The notes: generated from the letters alone by a model not told the origin. 11,242 bases of DNA from Anaeromyces robustus (GCA_002104895.1 MCFG01000748.1:1-11242), one strand, 5' to 3'. Numbered from the stretch's first letter, positions 1 to 10,153 are shown. Numbers and translations: made by a program.

Positions 1-194
1 AAGTTGTTCGTAATTCATCAACTTCTAGTGAAACCTCCAACTTAGTCAATCTTAGTAATATTAAACTTATAAGTTCTGATGAAAAAAAACCAAAAGATTA
101 ACAATTAGGAAGACTGTTCATAAAAAGTATTTTTTTAATTATTATATTTTATTTATATTTTATTTAATTTAACTTATATATGTATATATTATTT

Positions 195-226
<32 letters not shown>

Positions 227-245
227 TTTTATTTATTTATTTATT

Positions 246-300
<55 letters not shown>

Positions 301-988
301 TAAAATTAATTAATTAATTAATTTATAATTTTTATATTATTTATATTATTTATATTATTTATATTATAAACTATTAAATTAAAAAAGAAAATCAGGAATC
401 ATCATTAAAACAAGAAGAAATTAATACAAAAGAAAGAGCTTTAGAAAATATGGAAGAATTAGTCAGAGTAGCGTTAAAAAAATGTTCTTGTCCAAAAACT
501 GTAATTTTTTATTTAAAAAAAAAATATTAAAAAATTAAATTATTTCATTAATATAAACAATATAAATTGTATCATCTACATTTTATTCATTTTATTATAT
601 TTTTCTTATATGTACATTATATTAGATTGATTGTGTTTTTTGAATATGCTTGGGGTGACCCAGGTCAAATTTTATGTGAAATGGCATCTAAAAAGAAAGT
701 AGATATGATGATTTTAGGAGCTAATGGAAAAACATACATGCAAGGGTAAATATATACCAATGATTTAAGTTATTTTTATTATTATTATTATTATTATTAT
801 TACTAATTACATTATAATTTATAATGAAAAATAATAATAATTCTAAATTATTAAATTTATATGATTTTTATTTTTTTTTTAAAAAATGTAAAATTAATAA
901 AATAAATAGTCTTATATTAGGTTCAGTTAGTAATTATTGTTTATCTCATTGTAATGTACCCGTAATTGTTATAAGACAACCATTATAG
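1..988 (+). CDS. Universal stress protein (USP) family gene, 3' part; four exons, possible frameshift
   Basis: The window opens inside this gene, so its start and N-terminal ATP-binding strand are missing. My model is exon A about 1-54 (reading from base 3, starting VVRNSS), exon B 388-500, exon C 626-745 and exon D 910-988 (stop TAG 986-988). Exon B encodes a charged helix (ERALENMEELVRVALKKC). Exon C encodes WGDPGQIL, a conserved helix and ILGANGKTYMQG. Exon D encodes LGSVSNYC and PVIVIRQPL. The C and D exons join to GANG, nine residues, then GS, which is the G-2x-G-9x-G(S/T) nucleotide-binding signature of ATP-binding USPs. Exon B ends in phase 0, but the only AG before exon C leaves the frame one base out; removing one T from the T6 run at 636-641 would restore it. 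The gene is therefore either a decaying copy or carries a homopolymer sequencing error. The exon A boundary is least certain: its frame also runs on to a TAA at 99-101, so it could instead be the end of a separate upstream gene. USPs are small cytosolic stress-linked nucleotide-binding proteins. Confidence 0.72.
188..366. repeat. TTTA microsatellite and related AT repeats in the first visible USP intron
   Basis: TTTA units run from about 188 to 302, interrupted twice by an extra T. Short TTAA units follow, then about four copies of a TTTATATTAT-like decamer to about 366. If the USP exon model is right, all of this lies inside one intron (about 55-387). Confidence 0.85.
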
Positions 989-1529
989 AATTAATACAAT
1001 TCATAAGCATTACTAAAAGAAATCTAAACAATTATTACTAGTAGTAACATATTTCTCTAAAACTTTTATTTATTCAAATATTAAATTAAATATTTCAAAT
1101 ATCAAATTTACTTTTCATAAACAGCAAGTTTTATTATTTTTAAAATTCATATCTATTATTATTACATATATTTATAATTAATTAATAAAAATGAAATTAA
1201 TAATAATAAAAATTTTCGAGTATATACCAAAATTATTAATTATATCAAGAAATAGAAATTCTAATTATATTCTTATTTATTAACTAAGAATACCTTCCCA
1301 ATATATCTTATCAATCTTATTTTAAATAGATATTAATTAAAAGTGTCAAATAATAACAAAAAAATATATATTTTTTATTATTATTATTCAATTTTGTAAT
1401 AAATACTGTTTATAAATAAGTTTATATTTCTAAAAATTTTTAATAATAAATTAAATAATACTTATTATATATATTTATATTTATAAAAATGTTATACGTT
1501 AAAATAATAAAATATATATAATAAATTAA

Positions 1530-1580
1530 ATAAAATAAATATAAATAAAATAAAATAAAATAAAATAAAATAAAATAAAT
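1530..1580. repeat. TAAAA pentanucleotide microsatellite
   Basis: The top strand carries a run of AAATA/TAAAA units, uninterrupted from about 1546 to 1579. It is ordinary simple sequence for such a genome. Confidence 0.8.
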
Positions 1581-2009
1581 ATAAAATTATTATAATAATA
1601 TTATAATAATATTGACAATAAATAATGATAATATGAAATAACTATCAAAATAAATTAAAAAAATAATAAATAATTATAAGAAGAATAAAATAAATTACAC
1701 AAAAAAATACACATAATACAACTCATTACACTTCATTCAAATTATTTAAGAACTGGATTTTTAGAATAATAAAAAAAATAAATAAATTAAAATAAAATAA
1801 AATAAAAATTAAAATAAAAATTAAAATAAAATAAAAAATAAAAAAAAAATAAATAAAATAAATAAATTAATAATAAAGGTAAAGAAAAAGAAAATCAAAT
1901 ACAAAAACATTTAACAACAAATAGCATAATATTAAAAAAATTAATAAAATAAAATATATATATATTATAATATATAAAAATATATATTATAATAAATAAA
2001 AATATAAAA

Positions 2010-2113
2010 TAACAAAAGAAAAAATAAATAAATAAAAAAAAAATAACAAAAGAAAAAATAAATAAATAAAAAAAAAAATAACAAAAGAAAAAATAAATAA
2101 ATAAATAAATAAA
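2010..2113. repeat. Three-copy tandem repeat with a 34-35 bp unit
   Basis: The core AACAAAAGAAAAAATAAATA starts at 2011, 2045 and 2080, giving periods of 34 and 35 bases. Copies are near-identical, differing mainly in the length of the A run between units. The third copy runs into extra AAAT units. Confidence 0.85.
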
Positions 2114-2674
2114 TAAAAAGAAATATTTATATTGTTATATTTCTATTTTATTTTATTTATTTTTTTTTTATACTTATTTCTATATTTATTATTATTATAA
2201 AGACATCTGTATTGTGTTATTAATTTCCTTTCCCTTTTTTTATTATTATATATATATTTTTTTTCTCGAAATATAAAGTTGTTAAAGTTTTTAAGATCTT
2301 AATTTTTAAAGACGGTAAAAATAATTATAATTTTGATTTATGATTGAATAAGATTGATTTATTATTTAATTTTATTTTATAATTAATTTTAATTAAATGA
2401 AAAAAAAAATAATAAAGAAAAAAAATTAAAAATTCAAATAATAAAAGTTAAAAATATAATTTATAAAATTATATATTGTAGATAAATATTAAAAGAAAAA
2501 AAAACTATTAATAATTACCAAAAAATAATAGTTTACCAATAATTAATAAATTAAAATAATAATATATACAATGTGAAATATTATAATAATAATAAAAAGT
2601 TTTGATTTATCTTTATTTAAATTTTGCGAAAATTCAAAAAAAAAAAAAAAAAAAGAAAGAAAGAAATGAAATAA

Positions 2675-2729
<55 letters not shown>

Positions 2730-2730
2730 T
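2675..2730. repeat. AAT trinucleotide microsatellite, non-coding
   Basis: About 17 uninterrupted AAT units precede the metalloprotease promoter. This is the same unit that encodes the polyasparagine tracts inside the downstream gene, but here it is outside any reading frame. Confidence 0.85.
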
Positions 2731-2820
2731 TTAAACTTTATTAAAGATTAAAAAAAAATTCATTTAATATACTTGTTTTTTTTTTTTTTTTTTTTTTTTT
2801 TTTCACAATTAAGCATTTTT

Positions 2821-2850
2821 TATATATAAAAAGGTTTTTTTTTTTTTTTT
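2821..2850 (+). promoter_or_regulatory. Dictyostelid-type promoter: TATA box followed by oligo-T tract
   Basis: TATATATAAAAAGG at 2821-2834 is directly followed by 16 T at 2835-2850. A TATAAAA-type box with an oligo-dT initiator just downstream is the known core-promoter layout of Dictyostelium. It sits about 120 bases before the ATG at 2970, a plausible 5' leader. A second T run at 2777-2803 flanks it upstream. Confidence 0.6.
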
Positions 2851-2969
2851 ATCGTTGTTTATTTTATTTCTATCTTTTTTCTTTTTTCTTTTTTCTTTTT
2901 TTTAATATATCATTAAAATAAAACTTATAAATAATATTTATATTCATTTATATTTATATCAAAAAATTA

Positions 2970-3860
2970 ATGTCATTTTCAAAACTTTGTAATAAAAAAA
3001 ATGAATTTTATATTTTCATAGTTATTTTATTAATAGTTTTTAATTTTGCCAATGTCAAAACTGAAAATGTAATATTTCGAGGCATAAAGCCAGTGAATAT
3101 TAAAAATGATAATAATAAAAAGATAGATAATAATAACCAATATGAAAAGGAATTAAAAAATAAAAATAGATCAATAAAGACAAAAAACAATGATAACATA
3201 AAAATACCCACAAATGAAAATGAATATCCTTTTATTGAAAAAAAAGTTTTTAATATTAATATAGATTCACACAAAAAAAATATAAATATAAATGAAAACG
3301 AAAACGATAAAAATAGAATATTATTATCAACATCAAATAATTATGATAAAATAAATAATATACCCGATCAAGAACCATTTTATAATATTGAAAATATGAA
3401 AATATATGATAAATTACCAAAAGAAACATCAGATAATCATAAATTTCAACTCTTCAAGACTAATCATGAAAATTCAGAATTAGAAAAAATAAATACTTAT
3501 AATAAAGTTCGTTTATCTAATGTTGAAATTATTGAGCATGATAATAGATATTCTTTACCATTTGACCAATTAATTTCGAATAACAATGATAATAATAATA
3601 ATAATAATAATAATATTAATAATAATAATAATAATAAAATTAATAATAAGAATAAGAATAATAATAATGGTAATGGTAATGAGATTTTTTCTATTCTAAA
3701 ACAAAAAGTTAATTTAATAAATGAAGATGATATTAATAATAACGATAAATCTAACAGCATCCCTAATCCATTATTTGAAGAATATATTTCCCCAAAAATT
3801 ACATTAATTAAATCCAATAATTATACCGAATCTAATAATAACAATAATAATAACAATAAA

Positions 3861-3897
<37 letters not shown>

Positions 3898-5975
3898 GTG
3901 AAAATAAAAATCAAACTCAAAATTTGCAATTTAAAAAAAATAGAAATATTAATGTTAATAATAATATTAAAAACCATTTGTATGTAGAAATGGATCAATC
4001 AAAAAATGAAAAAATTAATGAAGATATTAAAAAAATGAAAGTAAATGAAAATGAATATATTGATGTTCAATTTGTATTACCAGAAAATAAACTTGATCAA
4101 TTAAAACCAATTTATGTTAAAAAGAAATTCTTTCCGATTCATCAGTCTCATAAAAACAATACAGATAATTTAAATAAAAGAAATAAAAATGAAAATAATG
4201 AAAATTCTGAAGAATTATATGAATATAATGAAAATCAAATTAAAATTAAAAAAAGAAGAGAATTAATTAAAAGTCAAAGTGAAAGAAGAATGAAACAAAA
4301 AAAGAAGAGAGACCTAAATATAAGTCAGTCAGAAAGAGCTTCTAATTCTAAAACTATATTGTCTGACTCTATTGTTTTTGATTATTTTTGTGATTTTGGT
4401 ATTTCGGAAGATTTATGTAATAAAGTTGAAGAAACTTTAAAAAAATGTGGTCAATATATTCAAAAAATGATAACATTAAAAAGTGAATTACATATCACAG
4501 TGGATTATTATCCATTTTGTTTAAATGAAGATTGTTCTAAAAAATCATCTGCTGTTGCTTCTTCTTCTCCATCAAGTCTTTTTATTCTTTCTGATGCTAA
4601 TGGTATTGAATGGAGTTTTCCAAAAGCTTTATATAAACAGCTTTATAATTTAAAGACAAATGATGAAGACATTTACGTTCAAATAAATTATCATTATGAT
4701 TTTTACTTTGGTGTAAGTATAAAAATAAAAAATGTATTTATAAATATATATATTAGCCCTATAATGTTAATTGATAATTATTAAATTTCTATTTTAAATT
4801 TTTTTTTCTTTTAAGCTAAATCATTAATTATTTTATAAAATCAACAATAATAAAAATTTTTAATTTTCTTTTATAAATTATCTTAATAGGATTCTGAATC
4901 TTTCAGTACCAAATATCGTGATCTTCTTTATATTTTATTACATGAAATTACTCATGGATTAGGATTTTTATCATTCTTGTAAGAATAATGATATAATTAT
5001 TTATATAAATCAATATAAAATATATAACTTTTAAAATAAATTAATAAAATAATATTATAATAAATATTATATAAACTAATATATTATAATATTTTTTTTT
5101 TCCTTTCTTTTTCTCTTTTTTTTTTTTTTTATAGGGATACAACTTTCCAAAAAGATTTTCCAGATATTTTTGAACAAAATTCTAATACTATTGGTGATTA
5201 TCTTGTACCTCAAGCTTATTATTCAATTTCTTGGGATAATACTGAAGTTGATTTTTTAGGATGGGTACCTCTTTGTATTTTTGATAGATATTTAATTTAT
5301 CATGAAGAATATGCTCCAATTTATAATTTATATTTAGATATGATAAACACTTCTAAATCTATTCTTAGAAAGAATGGAGGTAGAATGAATTTGAAAAATT
5401 TTATAAAAGAATATGAAAAAGATGACAACAAAGGAATTACTGCATCAAAATTTCTATATAATATTGCAACAGGTAAAAATGGTAGTATTTCCTTTGGGGT
5501 TCCATCCAAAGAATATATTGATAAAAGTTTTGATACAGAATTTAAATATATTACATTATCCAATTATATACCTCTTCAATCATTTTGTAATTATTGGAGT
5601 AGTTCAAGTTCTTTATCTCATATTGATTATTCTTTTATTGAAAGTTCAGATTTTTTAATGGTCTATATGGCGAAAAAGGGAAAATCTTTAAAATCTCTAA
5701 TTAATCATGGAGTAGATAGTGATGGATGGGATATTAAAGAACCAGAAGATGGAATTTATCCTATTTGGGGACCTGATACTCAAGATATTATGGAAACTAT
5801 TGGATGGGATGTTATTATGAAAGATTGTCAAATCTTTAATCGAGATATAACTCATAATAATAATCAATGTGAATATTATTTAGCAAGATCAAATGCTATA
5901 ACTCAATTCTACTATTTAAATATTAAATTCATTCTTTTTTGGACAATTATTATTTATAATATTTTAATATATTAA
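2970..5975 (+). CDS. Secreted or surface-anchored HExxHGLGF zinc metalloprotease (metzincin-like), three exons, 890 aa
   Basis: Exons are 2970-4712, 4890-4978 and 5135-5975. Donors GTAAGT and GTAAGA pair with AG acceptors, and phases 0 and 2 match exactly, giving an uninterrupted 890-residue protein. Residues 13-29 (FYIFIVILLIVFNFANV) form a signal peptide or anchor. Residues about 35-460 are low-complexity, Asn/Lys-rich, with polyasparagine runs. Conserved-looking sequence starts near residue 465 (FDYFCDFGI). Exon 2 carries HEITHGLGF: H599, E600 and H603 fit a zinc site with catalytic Glu. Downstream, SHIDYSF (H773) followed by FLM (M786) suits a third zinc ligand and Met-turn, and GPDTQDIMETIGW (823-835) resembles the C-terminal GPxTxxxLxxxGW ending I recall from bacterial proteins with HE(I/L)GHGLGF sites. 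The last 20 residues are hydrophobic, so a GPI signal or tail anchor is likely. It is not a clear leishmanolysin: the H603-H773 spacing is much longer and the local motifs differ. Substrate is unknown. The start is the first ATG after the promoter and gives the signal peptide. Confidence 0.85.
3579..3680 (+). repeat. Polyasparagine tract 1 (AAT codons) in the metalloprotease
   Basis: Residues 204-237 are almost all Asn with scattered Asp, Ile, Lys and Gly, encoded mainly by AAT. Such tracts are typical of dictyostelid proteins and probably form a disordered spacer here. Confidence 0.9.
3834..3896 (+). repeat. Polyasparagine tract 2 (AAT codons) in the metalloprotease
   Basis: Residues 289-309 are all Asn apart from Lys297. 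Codons are AAT with a few AAC. It lies well before the catalytic part and is probably length-variable between strains. Confidence 0.9.
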
Positions 5976-6076
5976 TAATTTATATTATTAATAATATTTA
6001 AAAAAATGAAAAATATAAAATTTTGTTTTACTTTAATCATTTTTTAATTACTATTAAATATTATGAATGATATCAT

Positions 6077-6298
<222 letters not shown>

Positions 6299-7385
6299 AT
6301 GAGAAAAATAATAATATCTATTTGTATTTAATACATATAATAATCTCATTAATTCTATTTAACTTATTAAAATTCAATAAATATATAGTAAAAAATAAAA
6401 AAAAATAATAATAATAATAATATAAAAAATAAATATATATATAGTTTTATTTTTTCAAATTTAAATAATGTTTCTTATATATATAATTTTTTTTTTTTAA
6501 ATTTAAATAATATTTCTTATATTGGAAATAATTTTGATTAAAATCATGACTTATATAACTTATATATAAATTAAAAAAGATAACAAAGAGCAATTATTAT
6601 TAATAAATATATATATATAAATTTCAGAAAAACAATAATTAAAACTAAAAACAAAGTGTTTTTTTTTTTTTTTTTTTTTTATTTTTATTTTTATTTATTT
6701 AATATATATTTAATTATTTATATAAATTCTTATTGAATCTTTTTTTATCTAGATTTTTTTTTTTTTTTTTTTTTTTTGATATTATCTGTATATTTTTAAT
6801 TATTTTTATATTTTTATATATATACTTTTTATTTTTCTTTATATTTAATTATTAACTTTTATTTGAAACTGTTTTATTTTGTTTGTATTTTTGAATTATT
6901 TGTATTTTTTTCATTTTTTTCTTTCTTTTTTAATTTTTTTCTTTACTATATTATATTATATTATATTATAAATAAGAAAAAAAATTCTATTGGCTTTATG
7001 AATAAATTATTTGAATTTTTTTAAATTAATTTTTTTTTTTTTTTTTTTTTAGTTTTTTACCGGGTATGAAATGTTTAAAAAATATCCTTTTTTTTTTTTT
7101 TTTAAAAAAAAAAAAAATTATTAATAGTTTCTATTTTAAAAACTTCAAATTATATAAAAATATATTATTATTATTACTATTATTATTATTATTGTCGTAT
7201 AATAATAATATTAATTATATAATTTTTTTTTTTATAAAAAAAAAAAAAAAAGATATATTAAGATAATAATATTTCTTACAATAATTAAAAAAAATTATTA
7301 TGTTATAAATAAAAAAAATAGAATTTGTTTAATTCGTATGTATTATATTATAATTGTTGTTTATGTATAAATGTATGTAGGTTGT

Positions 7386-7391
7386 TTTATT
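7386..7391 (-). promoter_or_regulatory. Candidate polyadenylation signal of hspA (AATAAA)
   Basis: The bottom strand reads AATAAA about 75 bases downstream of the hspA stop codon, a reasonable distance for the 3' end. Given the AT content, such hexamers are common by chance. Confidence 0.35.
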
Positions 7392-7464
7392 TGTTGATAT
7401 TATATTTAGTTTACGTATTTTTTTTTCTCTCCTTTTTTAAAAAAAAAAATTAGGTGTTATGGAT

Positions 7465-8800
7465 CTAGTACATACCGCCCATACCACCCATACCACCCAT
7501 ACCTGGGTTTGGTGGAGGAGTAGTCTTCTTCTTTGGTTTTTCAACAATCATACATTCTGAAGTAGTTAATAAACTAGCAACACCACTAGCATCAACAATA
7601 GCAGAACGAACAACTTTAACTGGATCAATAATACCTTCATTAATCATATCACAGTATTGATTATTATAGGCATCATAACCATAAGAGAATGGTTCATATT
7701 TATCATTTGGTGTAGATTCCTTAACACCATCAACCTTGTAACTATTGTAAATAGTTTCAGCAACAACTGCACCTTCACCACCAGCATTATCAACTATAGT
7801 TTGAATTGGAACACGAATAGCCTTCTTAACAATATCAATACCTAATTGAACATCAAAAGAATCAGCATGAAGTTTTTCTAAAACCTTTGAAGCTTTAAGT
7901 AAAGCTGTACCACCACCTGGTACAATACCTTCTTCAACAGCAGCTTGAGTGGCACATAAAGCATCAACAAAACGATCAATTTTTTCATTAACATCGACCT
8001 CAGAAACACCTCCAACTTTAATTAATGCAACACCACCATCAAGTTTAGCTAAACGTTCCTTTAAGTTCTTCTTTTCAAATTCAGAATCAGTGTTAGCAAT
8101 TAATTCTCTAATAGCATCACATCTTTTTTGAATTTCTTCTTTAGCACCTGCACCATTAATAAATACAGTTTCATCCTTAGTAATAGTAACAGTATCACAA
8201 GTACCTAACATATTAAGTTCTACCTTATCAAGACTATTTTCAACATCATTATTGAAAACATTACCATTAACTAAAATACCTAAATCTTTAATAGTTTCTC
8301 TTCTGTTATCACCAAAACTTGGAGATCTAACACAACAAACTTGAACTTGACCTCTAATTTTATTTAAAATACAAGCAGCTAAAGCTTCACCTTCAATATC
8401 TTCAGCAACAATTAAAATTGGTCTACGATTTTCAGCAGCAATTTCTAAAGCTGGAATAACATCTTGAATAGCAGAAATTCTTTGATCTGAAATTAATATA
8501 AGTGGGTTCTTGAATTCACACTTTTGCTTTTTAATATCAGTAATAAAGTATGATGAAATAAAACCTTGTCTATTGAAACGCATACCTAATTATATTAAAA
8601 TTAATAATAAATATATATATAAAAATTATAATCATAATAGAATACATATAAAATATAAACATAAAAAAATGTATATAAGCATTATAAAATAAAGCAAAAA
8701 TATATACATAACATATAATTAATATTAAAATTTTTAATATTTTATTAATTTATATAAATAATTATTATTATTATTTTGTATAATTTAATAATATATATAA

Positions 8801-8839
<39 letters not shown>

Positions 8840-9936
8840 CTACTCTCTCATACCCTTAGTAACAACTAATTCATCTTTCATAGTTTTTCCTTCTTGGATA
8901 GTAATAACACCATCCTTACCAACTTTTTCCATAGCTTCAGCTAACATGTTACCAATATGCTTGTCATTATTAGCAGAAATAGTACCAACTTGAGCAATTT
9001 CCTTTTTTGTTTTAATTTCTTGCTTATTTTCTTTTAAAAATTTAACAACTTCAGTAACAGCCATTTGAACACCTTTACGTAAATCCATTGGGTTAATACC
9101 AGCTTGAACATTCTTTAAACCTTCAGCAAAAATAGCACGAGCTAAAACTATTTTTTTTAATTAATTTTTTTATTAAATCAAAAATAAAAATATATTTTAA
9201 TTAATATAACTCTACCAAATTTTTAATCTTATTACTTTTCCTCAAAATTATTTAAAAAAAATTAAATCATCATAATATAAATTCAGTTTTTTCAAATGAT
9301 TATATTAACACAGAAAATAAAAAAAAAAAAAAAATTACCAGTAGCAGTGGTAGTACCATCACCAGCATAATCATTAGTTTTAATAGCAACATCTTGAACA
9401 ATTCTGGCGCCTAAATTTTCAAATCTATCCTTTAAAGCAACAGATTTAGCAACAGTAACACCATCCTTAGTAATCTTTGGTAAACCATATTGATTATCTT
9501 TATTTGTTATTATTGATTAATTAATATTAATTTATTTTTATTATTTAAATTATTAATTTTTTTTTTTATTAAAATTATAAAATATATAAATATATAATTA
9601 AATGATTATTATCTTATTTTTTTTTTGATTACTATTATTATTATTATTATTATTATTATATAATTTAATTTATATATACAATGGATATTTTGATTAATTA
9701 CCAATTAAAACGTTTCTACCCTTTGGACCTAAAGTGACAGAAACAGCTTTAGCTAAAGTGTTAACTCCATTAGCTAATTTAGCTCTACCTTCTTCAGCAA
9801 AAATAATTTCTTTTGTTCCGTAATTACGTCTGTTTAAAACGGATACACCAATACGACTACTAATAGAAGTATTTAAACTATTTTTTAAAATATTTTTGCA
9901 AATAAGTTTTGAAGTTTCTTGCTTTAAAGATAACAT
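7465..9936 (-). CDS. hspA: Mitochondrial chaperonin Hsp60 (GroEL family), four exons, 602 aa
   Basis: Exons on the minus strand are 9936-9702, 9497-9339, 9147-8854 and 8585-7465. All three introns interrupt codons at phase 1, have GT-AG ends and join to one open frame. Hsp60 forms the ATP-driven folding chamber of the mitochondrial matrix with an Hsp10 lid. Residues 1-39 form a basic Ser-rich presequence ending RNY (37-39), which fits an R-3-type processing site. [10 protein letters not shown] and KDGVTVAK follow. GDGTTTAT (124-131) is the ATP-binding loop. [12 protein letters not shown] (444-455) fits the chaperonin signature. D437 and D550 match the catalytic and nucleotide-pocket Asp residues of GroEL. 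The tail ends in GGM repeats, as in mitochondrial and bacterial group I chaperonins. Oddities are an extra Gln236 in the usually invariant FDRGY(I/L)S region, about 14-18 extra residues near 513-530, and [10 protein letters not shown] where KAPGFGDRRK is usual. I cannot exclude a divergent paralogue. The symbol follows the single Dictyostelium hsp60 gene name. Confidence 0.95.
8586..8853 (-). other. hspA intron 3, with T30 tract next to the 5' splice site
   Basis: The donor GTATGAG starts at 8853 and the acceptor AG is at 8587-8586. Reading on the minus strand, about 30 T residues (8837-8808) begin only 15 bases inside the intron. The exon joins Lys-Gly to Met-Arg-Phe, as expected in Hsp60. 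Confidence 0.9.
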
Positions 9937-10107
9937 TTTTGAAATATAATTAAATAAAAAATAATAAATTTAAAAAAATTATATGTAATAATAAAAACAA
10001 ATAATTAAGTATTTTAAATTCTATTATTTATATTATCTTTTTCTATTTTTTTTTTTTTTTTTATTTTAAAATCCTTTTTTTTTTAATTAAAAAAGAATAC
10101 TAATAAT

Positions 10108-10153
10108 AAAAAAAAAAAAGATTTTATTTATTAAAACTAAATTATAATTTTAT
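10108..10153 (-). promoter_or_regulatory. Weak candidate hspA core promoter (TATA-like box plus T tract)
   Basis: On the minus strand, CATAAAATTATAAT (10153-10141 and flanks) is followed about 20 bases later by 12 T (10119-10108), resembling the TATA plus oligo-T layout. It lies about 170 bases before the ATG. In DNA this AT-rich the match is weak evidence. Confidence 0.25.

Larger units (their letters stand above)
989..2820. other. Gene-free A-rich intergenic region
   Basis: I find no open frame with protein-like content, no tRNA and no recognisable ncRNA here. It is simple sequence: AT-rich DNA to about 1500, TAAAA pentamers around 1530-1580, strongly A-biased top strand from about 1500 to 2120, a short tandem repeat at 2010-2113, an AAT array at about 2675-2730, and a poly-T run at about 2777-2803 just upstream of the next promoter. 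A slightly less AT-rich patch at 1285-1315 and another at 2215-2330 contain no motif I can name. Confidence 0.7.

Noticed and set aside
3008-3998. Three minus-strand frames inside the metalloprotease
   Set aside because: They are antisense images of Asn/Lys-rich coding sequence (poly-Leu and poly-Ile).
4713-4784. Read-through end of the first metalloprotease exon to the stop at 4782-4784
   Set aside because: A GTAAGT donor at 4713 joins in phase to the HExxH exon; the read-through tail is intron sequence.
4941-4967. Assignment of the protease to leishmanolysin (M8)
   Set aside because: Only HExxHxxGF is shared; the 170-residue spacing, the SHID/FLM block and the GPDT...GW ending fit another family better.
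7066-7266. A 66-residue plus-strand frame starting MKCLKN
   Set aside because: It is Phe, Lys and Leu runs from homopolymers, without a promoter or any recognisable motif.
7657-8692. Short plus-strand frames opposite and just beyond the last hspA exon
   Set aside because: They are mostly shadows of the conserved chaperonin reading frame or run into intron sequence.
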